Assembly (NCBI GenBank): GCA_951812925.1
Contig: OX638372.1
Span: 5,766,001 to 5,830,000, forward strand
DNA: 64,000 bases
Direction: 5' to 3'
Source: Calliopum simillimum
Lineage: Eukaryota > Arthropoda > Insecta > Diptera > Lauxaniidae
In this document: positions 33,817 through 45,299 of the stretch, piece by piece
Position numbering within the stretch: position 1 is the first letter of the stretch
Layout: every line of letters begins with the position of its first letter
The notes under the pieces: generated by a model
What the model saw: only the letters and a program-made list of their open reading frames with translations
The model's database searches: none
What the model was told of the DNA's origin: nothing
Program-made: the position numbers and the translations under genes

Positions 33817-34690
33817 TAGTGATGAGCAAACCAAGACCAAGACCAATACCAATACCAATACCAAGACCAAGACCAAGACCAATACCAATACCAAGACCAA
33901 GACCAAGACCAAGACCAAGACCAAGACCAAGACCAAGACCAAGACCAAGACCAAGACCAAGACCAAGACCAAGACCAAGACCAAGACCAAGACCAAGACC
34001 AAGACCAAGACCAAGACCAAGACCAAGACCAAGACCAAGACCAAGACCAAGACCAAGACCAAGACCAAGACCAAGACCAAGACCAAGACCAAGACCAAGA
34101 CCAAGACCAAGACCAAGACCAAGACCAAGACCAAGACCAAGACCAAGACCAAGACCAAGACCAAGACCAAGACCAAGACCAAGACCAAGACCAAGACCAA
34201 GACCAAGACCAAGACCAAGACCAAGACCAAGACCAAGACCAAGACCAAGACCAAGACCAAGACCAAGACCAAGACCAAGACCAAGACCAAGACCAAGACC
34301 AAGACCAAGACCAAGACCAAGACCAAGACCAAGACCAAGACCAAGACCAAGACCAAGACCAAGACCAAGACCAAGACCAAGACCAAGACCAAGACCAAGA
34401 CCAAGACCAAGACCAAGACCAAGACCAAGACCAAGACCAAGACCAAGACCAAGACCAAGACCAAGACCAAGACCAAGACCAAGACCAAGACCAAGACCAA
34501 AACCAAGACCAAGACCAAGACCAAGACCAAGACCAAGACCAAGACCAAGACCAAGACCAAGACCAAGACCAAGACCAAGACCAAGACCAAAACCAAGACC
34601 AAGACCAAGACCAAGACCAAGACCAAGACCAAGACCAAGACCAAGACCAAGACAAAGACCAATACCAAGACCAAGACCAAGACCAAGACT
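33817..34690 (+). mobile_element. hAT-type MITE, copy 3, expanded and truncated
   Basis: Begins with TAGTGATGAGCAAACCAAGA as in copy 2, then runs directly into a very long hexamer array. The unique centre and right TIR are absent. The array stops at 34690, where a TA-target TIR element starts. Confidence 0.8.
33830..34689 (+). repeat. (CCAAGA)n hexamer satellite, ~143 units
   Basis: About 860 bp of near-perfect CCAAGA. Variants cluster at the edges: ATACCA units near 33845-33890 and single changes near 34501, 34590, 34653 and 34665. All six frames are stop-free, giving artefactual KT, PR, QD, SW, LG and LV dipeptide ORFs. It is not a protein gene. The unit count may be affected by assembly. 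Confidence 0.95.
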
Positions 34691-34692
34691 TA

Positions 34693-35420
34693 CACGGAGA
34701 AAAATACGCATAATAATTTTTACTCCAGTCGGCTAGTCGAAAAATTAAAGTAATCAACACTAAATTTCAAATATAATTTACCTTACGTTAGAACTATTTG
34801 ATGGGCCCCTAACGTCATATTTACAAATAAAATGTAGTTAAATAATAAAGGAATATTTACTACAAATTTCCTACATTTGACTTTATGTTAAGGAATTTAT
34901 ACCTACTTAAAAAAAAAAAAAAATGTATGACCATTTCGAATTTATAATTCTAGTCAAAATAACTTCAATTTTTTTACGCACAAAAATGAGTATCATAATT
35001 GTCACCTTACGCGAGTAAGGTAAATACCACAAAAATATAGAGTCATTTTGACTTTTATAAGTTTAGTAACAATTTCCATTTTTGGACAGAAATTTTCTTT
35101 ATATACAAATTTTTTTGCTTCTACATCACATGCGTAAGCAGCGCAGAGGATATGTATCTGACTATCAGGGCCAGGATTTGTACCCCAACGCCTGTCAGTT
35201 TATTTATTTTTTTTTTTTTTTTTTTTTTTTTTGTTTGAACTATACAGTAAGGTAAATATCACGCCAATTTTTTCATAAAAATTTCTAGGAAACATACATT
35301 CTGAATTGACTAAAACAGTAAGGTGAATCTTACTTCGGTGTGAAGTTGTCACTATTCTGATTTAAAATTCTGGTAAAATTTATGAGAAATAAAGTAGCAA
35401 GTACTATTTTTTTTTCTATG
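34693..35420. mobile_element. TIR/tRNA-like element, second full copy (~728 bp)
   Basis: CACGGAGAAAAATACGC after TA (34691-34692) pairs with TTTTTTTTTCTATGG at the right end (about 35420). Paired inner blocks include TACCTTACG / AGTAAGGTA. The centre has a tRNA-like segment followed by a T run. It sits exactly at the end of the hexamer satellite. Confidence 0.65.
35125..35232 (+). other. tRNA-like cassette in TIR element
   Basis: AGCAGCGCAGAGGATAT (A-box-like, about 35136) and AGGATTTGTACCCC (degenerate B-box-like, about 35171), then TTATTTATTTTTTT with a T22 run. Same layout as 3634-3736 and the half copy near 5959. Too degenerate to be a functional tRNA. Confidence 0.45.
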
Positions 35421-35454
35421 GGCGGAATGCGTTTCTTTTGATCGATTTTGCTAA

Positions 35455-35930
35455 TTTTCAATTCCACAAGCTGACTTTGACGACGGAGGCAGTTTACCAA
35501 ATTTCATCGCACGAACTTGCTCCCAAAAAATACTAAAAAGCACTTCAGACTATCTGAGAAATCATATGAGTTTTCTTATGTTTTTCTATTTGATTTTTTC
35601 GCTGACTGTCAAATTTTAATTCTTTTCAATTTATTTTGTTCAAATTGTTTTCATTTTTAATTTTTCAAACAACAATTAAAAATTTGAAAACTCCTATGAC
35701 TTCTCTTTTCAAATAGATTCAAATCTAATGCCAAAATAACTCATATGAGTTTTCTTCTGATAAATCATTTGAGGAGGTCCATTTGTGTAATAAATTTACA
35801 TTCACACTATCGGAGTTGCCATATTTGACATCTCATAAAAGATTCTGTATGACTTCTCAGATAGTCTGATGCGGCTTTAAAATGATTTCAACGGACAGAC
35901 CGCCAGCCAGATGGACATGAAAATAAGATG
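35455..35930 (+). repeat. Dispersed repeat fragment split by a MITE
   Basis: GCTGACTTTGACGACGGAGG and CAGTTTACCAAATTTCAT resemble 5870-5920. The segment resumes after the MITE at about 35870 with AACGGACAGACCGCCAGCC. Confidence 0.5.
35546..35868. mobile_element. MITE with CAGACTATCTGAGAA TIRs (323 bp)
   Basis: CAGACTATCTGAGAAATCAT at the left and its inverse (one mismatch) at the right. ATATGAGTTTTCTT occurs in both halves. Non-coding. Confidence 0.8.
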
Positions 35931-36470
35931 GCGGTTCTAAAATGGACAATATTCTCTTGAAATTACTTTAGAGGTTTTTGAGATCATTCATTAAAAATTT
36001 TTAATCAATTTTTTCGAAAAAAAATGACAGATCCAAAATGGCAAACAGTTTTCTCGAAAAATTAACATATCTCGACAAACTAGAGATGATTAAAAGGTTA
36101 CTGATTCCAAAATCGGAGACAAATTTCTCAAAATATCATTATACGAAATCGTGGATGCAATTGTTTTGAGATCGTAAAATGACGGATCTAAAATAGATAA
36201 TTTTCTCGAAAAATGATTATACCACAACCAAATTGTGGCAGCAGAGATTTTTGACGTCGCAAATTCCAAATTCGGAATCAAAATTTTCGAAAACAAAATC
36301 ACGAATCCAAAATAGATTACAATTTTTTTAAAAAAATTGTTATACAACAGCAAAATTGTGGCTGGAGAAATTTTTGAGTTCGCCAATTAGAAAATTCGGA
36401 ATCAAATTTTTCGAAAACAAAATGTCGAATTCAAATGGGGGACAATATCAAATTTTGAGCTATATGGGAA
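35930..36470 (+). repeat. Diverged tandem repeat, ~120-140-bp units
   Basis: Recurrent order AAAATTGTGGC.G.AGA.ATTTTTGA.TTCGC, AAATTCGGAATCAAA, TTTCGAAAACAAAAT. About three diverged units. The minus-strand ORF across it shows the same duplication. Confidence 0.65.
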
Positions 36471-37538
36471 GAAGGCGTGTCTTTACACGATTAAGCCCAT
36501 TTTTAAAAATAGCAAGATGATTCCAATACCACTTCGGTTTATTTAGATTTTAAGATACACTTATTTAAATTTTAGCATTTTTAAAAGATTTTTAGAAGAA
36601 AAATTCTTACGAAAATACCATGCAATCAAAGCATACATTTAAGAAATTAAGATTCGAAAGTCATAATTTGTTACCAAAAATCTAAGACATTATCCGAAAA
36701 ATTAGGAAAAAGCACAACTGTTGCGATGGAAAACTCCACAAATGGGATACCGACGCTTAAAAAAATTAATTGAATAAATAGTGTTGTGACAGCTTAATGT
36801 CAAAGAAGCAAACCAACCTTCAACTGTCATTACGTGTTTCTGTGACAATTTTAATTTTTTTTTTGTTTTGTTCAACTTGCAGACTTTGTCACAACTTTAT
36901 TGGTTACTTAAAACCAACAACAACTACAGCAAGTGCTACCTCATAAGGACTAACGTGAGCTTCTGACACTTTTCATCTGCTACATGCATGTGTGTGTGTG
37001 TGTTATGTTCATTACGTGTGAGTATGTGTGTGTGTGCGCCTGTTGACACGCAATCACTTCATTTTCTTCTGTGTTGGATGAGAAACAAAAAAAAAAAAAG
37101 AACTTTGTTTTTTGCCGCTGTCGGTCGGCGGCTTTTGTTCATTCAACTCCTTTGTAATTTTTTAGCCATTACTTTAATTAAAATTCGTCAACTTAAGTTG
37201 ACAGTTTAAATTAAGTGATTGAGTTAATGACAGGTATTGGGTTTGTAACAAAATTGCGAACATGATTTTGTGTGTGTGAGAGTGATGTACTACATACATA
37301 CAATGAAAAGGATTTCGAAAGCAATAAAATTAATGGGGTGATTAACCGACTGATTAGATTTATAAGGGAAAGTGTGCGGAGGATGATTCGTTATAAGGTG
37401 ACAAATAGGCGTAAATAAAACTTTGACAATTTACTTAAGTCACTAATTATTTGTTTTGATTTTGAGGAATATAAAGGAAAGGAGAAGATTTTTATTTTTT
37501 TATATTTTTATATGTCATTTTGCAATCTAGATTGACCA
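36471..37538. other. Non-coding DNA with GT microsatellites
   Basis: GTGTGTGTGTG near 36990 and 37028. No exon is supported. Confidence 0.5.
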
Positions 37539-38170
37539 ATTTTTTCAGCCATACGAACCCAAAGGAATATTTAGCGATGAAACTTTCTGACACTGGAGTT
37601 TCGAGGTGTTCAAAAGCGCAAATAGTTTTTTGTAAAACTTCAAATTTTCTCGGAAAACCCCAAAAAACTTTTATATGGCTTACTTTATTTTTTTAGCCAG
37701 ACGATTTTACAAGAAAATTTGACGGCAATATCTCTTGTCAAAAAAAATTTTTTCACTCAAAATCAGCTCGAATCTAATTCGAAATTCCTATTACAAAAGA
37801 TATTGTCATCCACTTTTCCCGAATAAAGTAAGAATTTTTTGGGATTTTCCGGAAAAATGGCGAGTTTTCTGGAAAATGCTTTAAACTCAGGATCAGCTTG
37901 AAACTAATTCTAAGGTCCTTTGTTAAAAGATTTCATCGATAACTTTTCCTGTGAATTCGTCTAACTGAAAAAATGAAGTTAGTTGGTTAACATTTTTCGG
38001 GAAAATTGACAGATTTCCCGAAAACGCTTTTCGAAACATTCGTGCAAAAAGATTTAATCAGTGACTATTCCTGTAGGTTCGTCTGGCTGAAAAAATTAAG
38101 GTTAGCAATACTAAAAATTTTTTCCGATTTTCCGGAAAATGGAAAATTTTGCAAATAGCTCGAAACTATT
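37539..38170. repeat. Complex repeat around TTTTCCGGAAAA motifs
   Basis: Blocks such as TTTTTTCAGCCATACGAACC / TTTTTTAGCCAGACG on one strand recur inverted as TTCGTCTAACTGAAAAAA / GGTTCGTCTGGCTGAAAAAA. They are interspersed with GATTTTCCGGAAAAATGG palindromes and AATCAGCT..GAA.CTAATTC. Units are in both orientations. Confidence 0.6.
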
Positions 38171-38474
38171 AGAAGCTCGAAAATAGCTCGAATTTCCCAA
38201 CCCAAAAACTACTAAATTCGTTAGACTTGTATGGTTCTCTTTATGGACCTAACAAAATCTCAAAACATACTAAACAGCGTATTTTGCAAACAAATATTGA
38301 ATCAGTTTTGCTTTAAGTTTGTGAATCGTGGCCTCCTACAACTTTTTTGACCTTATATCTAATGAGATTATCTGGCGACAGCAATGGATATATCATCTGA
38401 TCAGAAAAGAAGAAAGAAAAATTACGGATCTGTTTGTTTTTAAATTAAAAATGACTGTAAGTTGAATCCTAAGG

Positions 38475-38740
38475 AAGTAATACTTAAGGTGTTTCAATGC
38501 CTTTTTGTGCCCTACACCCAGGGTATATTCACTTTGTCCTTCCATTTGTAACGCCATATTTGAAAGAGTTTTTTGAGATAATCCAACTAAATTTCACCCA
38601 AATACTAAGGGCTGTAAATGCACGCTTTGAGCAAAAACATGGCGAATTCGGACAAGAAGGCGTGGCACCTCCCATATAAGCAGAAGTTTCAAAATACTGC
38701 AGTGTAGGATATTTAATATTTGGCCAGGCCAAAGGTTACA
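38475..38740 (-). repeat. Dispersed CCTTTGGCC / GGTGCCACGCC repeat
   Basis: Inverted copy of the repeat at 5735-5930: TGTAACCTTTGGCCTGGCCA, TAAATATCCTACACTGCAG and GGAGGTGCCACGCC, all read on the minus strand. Confidence 0.7.
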
Positions 38741-38960
38741 CAATTACTAGTTTGTTTTAGATTTTGCAGTGCCACGTACCTAAAGCGAAATTACGCAGAC
38801 ATAGTAACTAATGAGAGTTTGTGTGCTTAACCCTTTCCGTGCTTTTAATCGAGAAGTTAAGTTAAAATTATGAAATTTGGCCCAAAGGCTAATTTGATGC
38901 CGAGAAATACAAATATGAAAGTAAAATCGAGGTAGGTTGCCTAATGTGGGTGGTATAAGG

Positions 38961-38978
38961 TGTCCAATATATTGGACA
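38961..38978. repeat. 18-bp palindrome TGTCCAATATATTGGACA, copy 1
   Basis: Perfect dyad. Exact copies at 39375-39392 and 39428-39445, all within the piggyBac-like MITE. Confidence 0.95.
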
Positions 38979-39374
38979 ATTACTCGCAACGACCATAATT
39001 TTTTCAATACATCTTACCAATTTTCAGGTAATTGATGATGTAAGAGCTTAGTTTTAGTAATTTTTTAGTATTTATTTTAATATAAAGAAAATTTTCTTTG
39101 ATAAAATTTTGAAATTAAGAGGAAAATATGCAATATAAATTTTTTTTTTTTTGAATAATTCCTGAAAGCAATTCTGGTATTTTTTACGCAAAGAAGTTCA
39201 TTGCATTTTAGACATATAATTAAACAGCTACACCACTGCAGCGGATCCTCAAATCTGTCATCAACGTCATATCCATGATCTGACCATAGAAAGTGTTTTA
39301 TTTGATGACATATCTTATGAAAAACGATATTTTTATATACAATAATACAAAAAAATACAACCTTTGAATGCAGT

Positions 39375-39445
39375 TGTCCAATATATTGGACACTTATGAC
39401 TTATACTCTGCAGCCTTTGAAAGCAATTGTCCAATATATTGGACA
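39375..39445. repeat. 18-bp palindrome, copies 2 and 3
   Basis: TGTCCAATATATTGGACA at 39375-39392 and 39428-39445 within a short direct repeat (CCTTTGAA.GCA.TTGTCCAAT). Possibly protein-binding sites; the function is unknown. Confidence 0.9.
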
Positions 39446-39780
39446 CCTATAAATTGCACTCCACAGGTTACCTCATACAACTTTTGTAAAATTATTTACC
39501 ACGAATCTATTATCTAATTTTGTCGAAATACTGATGAATTTTTTGGAAATGATCCGAGCCTTAGAAATATGTATTATTTTTATCAGAACATTGTCCATAA
39601 AAAAACCAAAAATATACATTCACTAAAACATGGAAAAAATGATTTTTGGCTTTCAGAATGCCAGCACAATCAACATTTACAAACTTAAGAAACCTTGTTC
39701 ATCGCTAAAAATATGTTGAAAAGAGAATAGCAAAAATGTAGCGGTAACAGTAGGCTTTGAAACATAGCGGAAAGGGTTAA

Positions 39781-40500
39781 GTTAACAGTGTCAAGGCCTT
39801 TTTAAATCAAATGGTCAGATTTCGTTCACAGGGCAATCCAACAAAAATTTTTAAATTCTTGTAACATTGTTTTTACAACGAAAACAAATACAGAACCAAG
39901 CTTGCAACATTTATCTAACTTTTCCACCTACATTTCACAGAATTGCACATATGCTGCTCTCAACTAATTAAGTTTTAAATTATTCCATTAAAATCCTTTT
40001 TTGGCAGTTGATGTGTAATTTTTGCGTACTATGCAAATTTTGCACGCATTATAATTCCATTTGAATTTCGTTGCAAAAACATCAAAATTTTACATTTGAT
40101 GCAATGACAAGGAGCATAATAATCAAGATGTTAGAGACTAAAAAAAGGATGCCTGCTTTACAAAAAGTGAAACAACATTATGTTGTTTTTTTTTTAACAA
40201 TACAAAGAAAAATGCAAAAACACCCAAGGGAAAATAATTATAATAAATGAACAAGCGAGTGAGAGATATAAAGTTGTGTTGGTGAGCTGAGCAAACGATA
40301 AGGACATAACAGCATCAAGGAAGTAAGGAGTAGCGTAGCAATAAAACCCAAAGCGCAATTTTCTCACATATTTTTATATTCCTTTTTTTGCACTTTTTCA
40401 ATTTAAATGGCGGAAAAATAAACAACTTAGCGGTATTTTCATTTTTCATTCCATACAATCAACATAATCGCACAGTGGCGTGTTTGCATTTATGATTAAG
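39781..40500. other. Non-coding DNA
   Basis: No gene or repeat boundary recognised. Confidence 0.5.
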
Positions 40501-40504
40501 TCAC

Positions 40505-41955
40505 CAAAAATAAGAAATTTGGGCTTTATTTTGTAAAAAATTTGGACGTTATTTCGTTTCTGTTTTTGCCCGATATTTCATATTGATTGGGCGATATTTA
40601 ATTTTAATAACTGGGCGTTATTTCAATTTAAAATTTCTTGGGCGTTATTTCATTAAGAAAAAAACAAATTAACGTCCAAATCTTCAACGAATAAAGCTCA
40701 CATTTTGGCGTTAGGAAATAACGCCCAAAAAATAAAATGACGTAATAAAGCTCAAAATAAAAACGAAATAATGCCCAAAATATTTCTAATAAATTTGGAC
40801 GATAATCATCTTGGAATAAATGCCAAAAACACCCAAAAACAAAAAACGAAAAAACACCCAAATAGTTTTCATACAAATAAAATGTGGGCGTCTTTTCCAA
40901 AATGATTATCGCCCAAATTTATGTGAAAATAATTGGGGCGTTGTTTCGTTTTTATTTTTGGGCTTTATTTCATATTTCTTGGGCGATATGGCATTTTTAT
41001 TTTGGGCGTTATTGCGTCATTTGATTTTTTTGGCGTTGTTTCATTTTTAAAAATAAAACGAAATAACGTCCAAAAAACGAAATAAAGCACAAATTTTTGG
41101 GCGTTATTTCCAAAATGATTACATAGGACCACAAAAAAAAAGTCCTGTAGTAGAAAGTTGAGGTACCATACGGTATGGTTTTCAATGTGCTAAAAACGAA
41201 TCCGGGGTCAGAATTTTGCCATAACCCTCAGATTTTGAGATATCCTTGCTTAAAGTTGCACAAAGCGCTGTTTTCAGGCTTAAGGTGCAGTTCCAGGAAA
41301 TGTGGTAGTTCCATTTTTTCAATGACATCGAATAGCCACAATCTTCCTTATAAAACTATGCCTTCAAACTTTTCCGATTAGACTCTTACTTTTAGAGTTA
41401 TCTTACTTTGAAGTAAAGGGTTATCATTTTTATATGTTAAATGGATTTTACGCTACAAATATAATGTAGTGCTCTGTATTGGGGTTGAGATACGTTTACT
41501 TCAAACGGCGATATTTCGGGAAGTAAAAGTACAACCGAAAAAAATTAGAATGTATAGTTTTATAAGGAAGATTATTGCTATTCGATTCCATTGAAAATAT
41601 GGAACTACATCGTTTCCTGGAACTGCACCATAAGCCTGAAAACAGTGCTTCCTGCAACTTTAAGCAAAGACATCTCAAAATCTGAGGGTGATGGCTAAAT
41701 TCTAACCTCGGATTCGTTTTTAGCACATTGAAAACCATACCGTATGGTACCTCAACTTTCTACTACAGGACTTTTTTTTTTGTGGTCCTGTGTTATAGCC
41801 CAAATTTATAGGTATGAAAATAGTTTGGGCGTTATTTCGTTTTTATTTTTGGGCGTTATTTCCTAACGCCCCCAAATATACATACCCATGTGAAAATAAT
41901 TTGGGCGTTATTTCATTTTTGTTTTTGGGTTTTATTTCACTGGGCGTTGCTTCGT
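40505..41955. repeat. GGGCGTTATTTCG degenerate array, split by a foldback
   Basis: Dozens of GGGCGTTATTTCGTTTT-type words spaced 20-45 bp apart, in both orientations (inverse AACGAAATAACGCCC). They occupy 40505-41118 and resume at 41796-41955. The intervening 41122-41792 is a separate element. ORFs here are repeat translations. Confidence 0.8.
41122..41792. mobile_element. Foldback element with TTA duplication (671 bp)
   Basis: CATAGGACCACAAAAA at the left and TTTTTGTGGTCCTGTG at the right. The arms pair through GTCCTGTAGTAGAAAGTTGA, GGTACCATACGGTATGG, TTCAATGTGCTAAAAACGAA and AGCCTGAAAACAG, for about 260 bp each. TTA flanks both ends (41119-41121 and 41793-41795). Its arm recurs at 9521-9680. 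Confidence 0.85.
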
Positions 41956-43562
41956 ACCGCCTGGAAAAGTCTTCCGAGTCATTCTTAAACTGAATTAAGC
42001 CAAAGAAGAACCATCCGATAGTTGTCCCTATAAAATAAGAAAAGAGCGCATTGTGCTGTGTTTTTGCTTAACAGTGTAAAAAGTTGCAACTTTAAAGATA
42101 AAAATTAGCAGAATGAATGCAACGCTTTGATGAAATTTTTCAACTAGAAACCATTAAAAGCAACACAGTTAGTTATCAAGTTGACGGTAAATGGCCAGCA
42201 GCAGACAGTGGCAAAGGAGTACCACTAACATTTTCACTTTGAGCGTATAATGAACTAATGATAACTGTAGCGGTACTAACGGCTGGTCTCGTAATGACAG
42301 TTGTCAAAAAATGTAATAAGCAAATAAAATGAAAAGTATCCGTGTGGTGTAGTGAGAAAGTTTTAAAGAAAAACAAACAAACAAAAAAAAGGTCACTTTT
42401 ACTTAAACAAAGCGGCTGCGTTGCCTGCTGCAGGACACTAAGGAGATTTTTGTTTTTCTTTCAACCAGCGGAAAAAATGAAAATGTGTAATTTGATAAAG
42501 TAAAAAAAAACCCTCACAAACACTTAAACAAACTGCGTAGCAGTAAAAACAAGTTGTTGCACTTTTTAAAACAACATAACAACAACAGCAACAATAACAA
42601 CAACATAAAAGGACACGCCGGAAATTGAAGTTTTACGATGTTGGCGCGCCCAATGTACATTAAAGAGAGCGCACATAAAAAGATGGGGCGCTCATTAGTA
42701 CGGGGGCTTTGTACAGCAAAGCTCGGGCGCTTAGTGTCGTTAGATGGACAAGAAGGTAGGAAAACTCTGCTGTGGATGGGTTTTTTGCTTAACTGCTGAT
42801 GTTGATAATGAGTGCCGCGGGCTGTCAATTAATATGCAATAAGTGTTATTTCAAAAGAAAAGTTTCGCAACAAGGCTACAAAAACAAAAAAACATGTTAA
42901 TGACGAAGAAAGGATGTTGGAATTATGTAGTAAAATATGCGGGAGTTAAAAGAGTAGCAAATAAAAAACTAGAATTAGAATTTTTAATACATCCTACTCT
43001 TTTCGTTTTATGTAAATAGAATATGTTTCTTAATCAAAATATGCATCTTCAAAAGACGAGACATAAATGCTAACTTTGGAATAACATAAAACGAAATATT
43101 TTATAATATCTCGTTACAAAATTTGCTTTTTAAATTATTTTTGTTACTTTTAAAAAGTTCAATAACATTTTATTTCAATCTCCTTGAAAAGTCTTCATTT
43201 TAATTTACTTCTGAGATTATCATTACAATTTATTTTTCTTACGAAGCAAAAGCAAATATTATATTATGAATTGGCTGCCATATTGTTCGAAATAAAAGAA
43301 AAATGGATTCTTTTTCTCTAGTTCATTTAAAAAAAAAAATAAAAAAAAATTGATTATATTAAGTCAAAAAAATTATATCGAACAGTTGTCCACCACTTGA
43401 ATTGATTTTCATTTGTTTGTCATTTGAAAAATTGATGGCGCATTCCCATTATGACAATACTTTTGTCTTGTAGAAAGGACAGTAGAGGTCAGTATAAGAC
43501 GTCTTGTAGGAGTTTCAAGACATTTCGTTTCAAGATACCTCTTGTATCCGCTTTTTATTAAT
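41956..43562. other. Non-coding DNA
   Basis: AACAACAACAGCAACAATAAC triplets near 42575-42605 create a Leu-rich minus-strand ORF. No gene is supported. Confidence 0.5.
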
Positions 43563-43827
43563 CAAATACTTCAGTTCAGTGTGACGTGCAAATGTCTTGG
43601 CAGTCTTGTTTGATTTGCTTCAGTACATAAACTGTAGTTGAAGTACATTCTACAAATTTCGCTCTCTTCTCTGTGTCTCTCTTTGTTTTTGCTCTTACTC
43701 GCTTTAATGTATGAAAGTAACTACAATCGTGGGTTACAAATGCGTTGCAACTTGCAAGTGTTACCGTATCATCAATTTTACTGTAGTTTTTCTACTCGCA
43801 TGTTTTACACTGAACTGAAGTATTTGT
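43563..43827. mobile_element. MITE with CAAATACTTCAGTTCAGTGT TIRs (265 bp)
   Basis: A perfect 20-bp terminal inverted repeat. Fragments of the same terminus recur at about 43849 and 43962-43982, which suggests further partial copies. Non-coding. Confidence 0.8.
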
Positions 43828-43984
43828 TTGCATAACATACAGTACACTGAAGTATTTCTGAGAATCAGGTTTTCTACACTGATAAAATGCTTCCGTGTAC
43901 TTCACTTTCAAAATGAAATCAGTGTACAGTAAGATCTTGATAATTTTGGATCAAATACTTCAGCTCAATGCTTGATTTTTTTTT

Positions 43985-44340
43985 TTTGTTGGGAAGGTTG
44001 TGAGGAGGACCAGTGCATACCATGTTTTTTTATGAAGTGGGCGGTGCCATGCCCCTAAATGAAAAATGCTCTCACGGCTAAACCACTGCATCGATTTTTA
44101 CGAAACTCCATATGGAGATAGTAGGTCACCACTACAGACTGATAAAATTACCATTATGTTTTTAAGTGGGCGGAGCCACACCCCTTATGATATAATATGT
44201 TATCAGTGCTAATCTGCTGTACAGATTGTTATGAAATTCGGCACTGAGATAAGCTTACCACTAAGGAAGGCTAATTAAAAGTTGATTGTTTTTAGAGGGG
44301 GTTTCCACGCCCGTAAATAGAATACACGGTTTCACGGCAA
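43985..44340 (+). repeat. GTGGGCGG.GCCA..CCCC tandem units (~130 bp)
   Basis: AAGTGGGCGGTGCCATGCCCC (about 44035), AAGTGGGCGGAGCCACACCCC (about 44164) and GAGGGGGTTTCCACGCCCG (about 44295). Each is followed by a TCACGGC.AAAC.ACTGCA or equivalent and an ATGAAA-type spacer. Same broad family as 29590-30008. Confidence 0.65.
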
Positions 44341-44554
44341 AACTGCTGCAATAATTTCAATATCACTTCGAATACCGGTAGGCTTAACGCTTTGTATAGA
44401 AACCAAAAATTTAAAAGGATATTGCAAGCGTTTGTTTCATAATGAGCAGTTCCAAACATCTAAAAAGAAAATATGCAATTATTGTTAGGAATTAAAGTAC
44501 TATAGTTTCCTCAAAGACAAATTGAAGTGGTCGAATTTCGGCCGCAAGGCGAAC

Positions 44555-45149
44555 TCTTGTATATAAAAATGAATGTTTATATGTCTCTATGTTTCTTATA
44601 GACTCCCAAACGCTGGATCTATCACCATCATCAAATTTATAAGTTTTTGGGTACGGCGCGTATTTCTGCATCATTAGTTTTTTCGGTTTTTTTTTTCACC
44701 CAATGGTCCCCCCTAGCATGCCGGAACCAACATTTTTTTTTCCTTTTTTCGTGTTTTCTATGCGTTTCATGACTTTTTACGACATTTTTGTGGGAACAAA
44801 ATGTTTGCACCAAGGGTCTATCTTGGATGTAGGAAACAAAAATTTATAAAATTTTTTTTCCTATTTTTCGTGTTTCCAAAAAAATAATTTATCAATACTC
44901 TAAAAATATTTAACGGACATTGATGAGATTTGGTAAATGTACTAAGAGTATCGGGACAAATAATGTCCAAGGAAAAAATGGGCGTCCTTAAAAACGTCAT
45001 ATCTCTGAAACTATTTAACGCACAAAGATGATATTTGGTACGTAAATAAATTGCATCGGGAAAATTTACATTCTTTGATTTAATTTAATTGGAAATGCCC
45101 TGGCCTCTGTACAACGAAAGGTGTAGCGATGCACTCCGGGAAATGCTAG
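44555..45149 (+). mobile_element. Helitron-like non-autonomous element (~595 bp)
   Basis: Starts TCTTGTATATAAAAATGAAT, typical of insect Helitron 5' ends (TC..ATATAAAAATG), and ends CTAG before T at 45149. The 3' hairpin is weak and the base before TC is C and not A, so the boundaries are less certain than for the element at 61430. Confidence 0.5.
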
Positions 45150-45299
45150 TGCACTATATTTCAAGATGTTTTGTGAGCTCTTGTAATTATGGTAGTAGAT
45201 AACAAACTTCAAACATTGAAATCTAACAAAGTCCAGCATTTTTTCTTCAAAGGACTCGTGGCAGCTTCCAAGCAAATTATTATCTATTCATCTGAGTTG

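Larger units (their letters stand above)
38831..39776. mobile_element. piggyBac-like MITE with TTAA duplication (946 bp)
   Basis: TTAA (38827-38830) precedes CCCTTTCCGTG, and the inverse CGGAAAGGG is followed by TTAA (39777-39780). The TTAA duplication and CCC-starting TIR are the hallmarks of piggyBac. No transposase is present. The interior carries three exact copies of an 18-bp palindrome. Confidence 0.75.

Noticed and set aside
33830..34689. Telomeric repeat
   Set aside because: Most insect telomeres are TTAGG and flies lack simple telomerase repeats. CCAAGA arises here inside a hAT MITE in the middle of the window.
33767..34760. Five ORFs of about 300 residues (KT, RP, WS, LV and LG repeats)
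   Set aside because: They are translations of a pure hexamer satellite in different frames; none has unique coding sequence.
42514..42828. 104-codon Leu-rich minus-strand ORF
   Set aside because: The Leu run is a translation of an AACAACAACAGCAA triplet run; no family or splice support.
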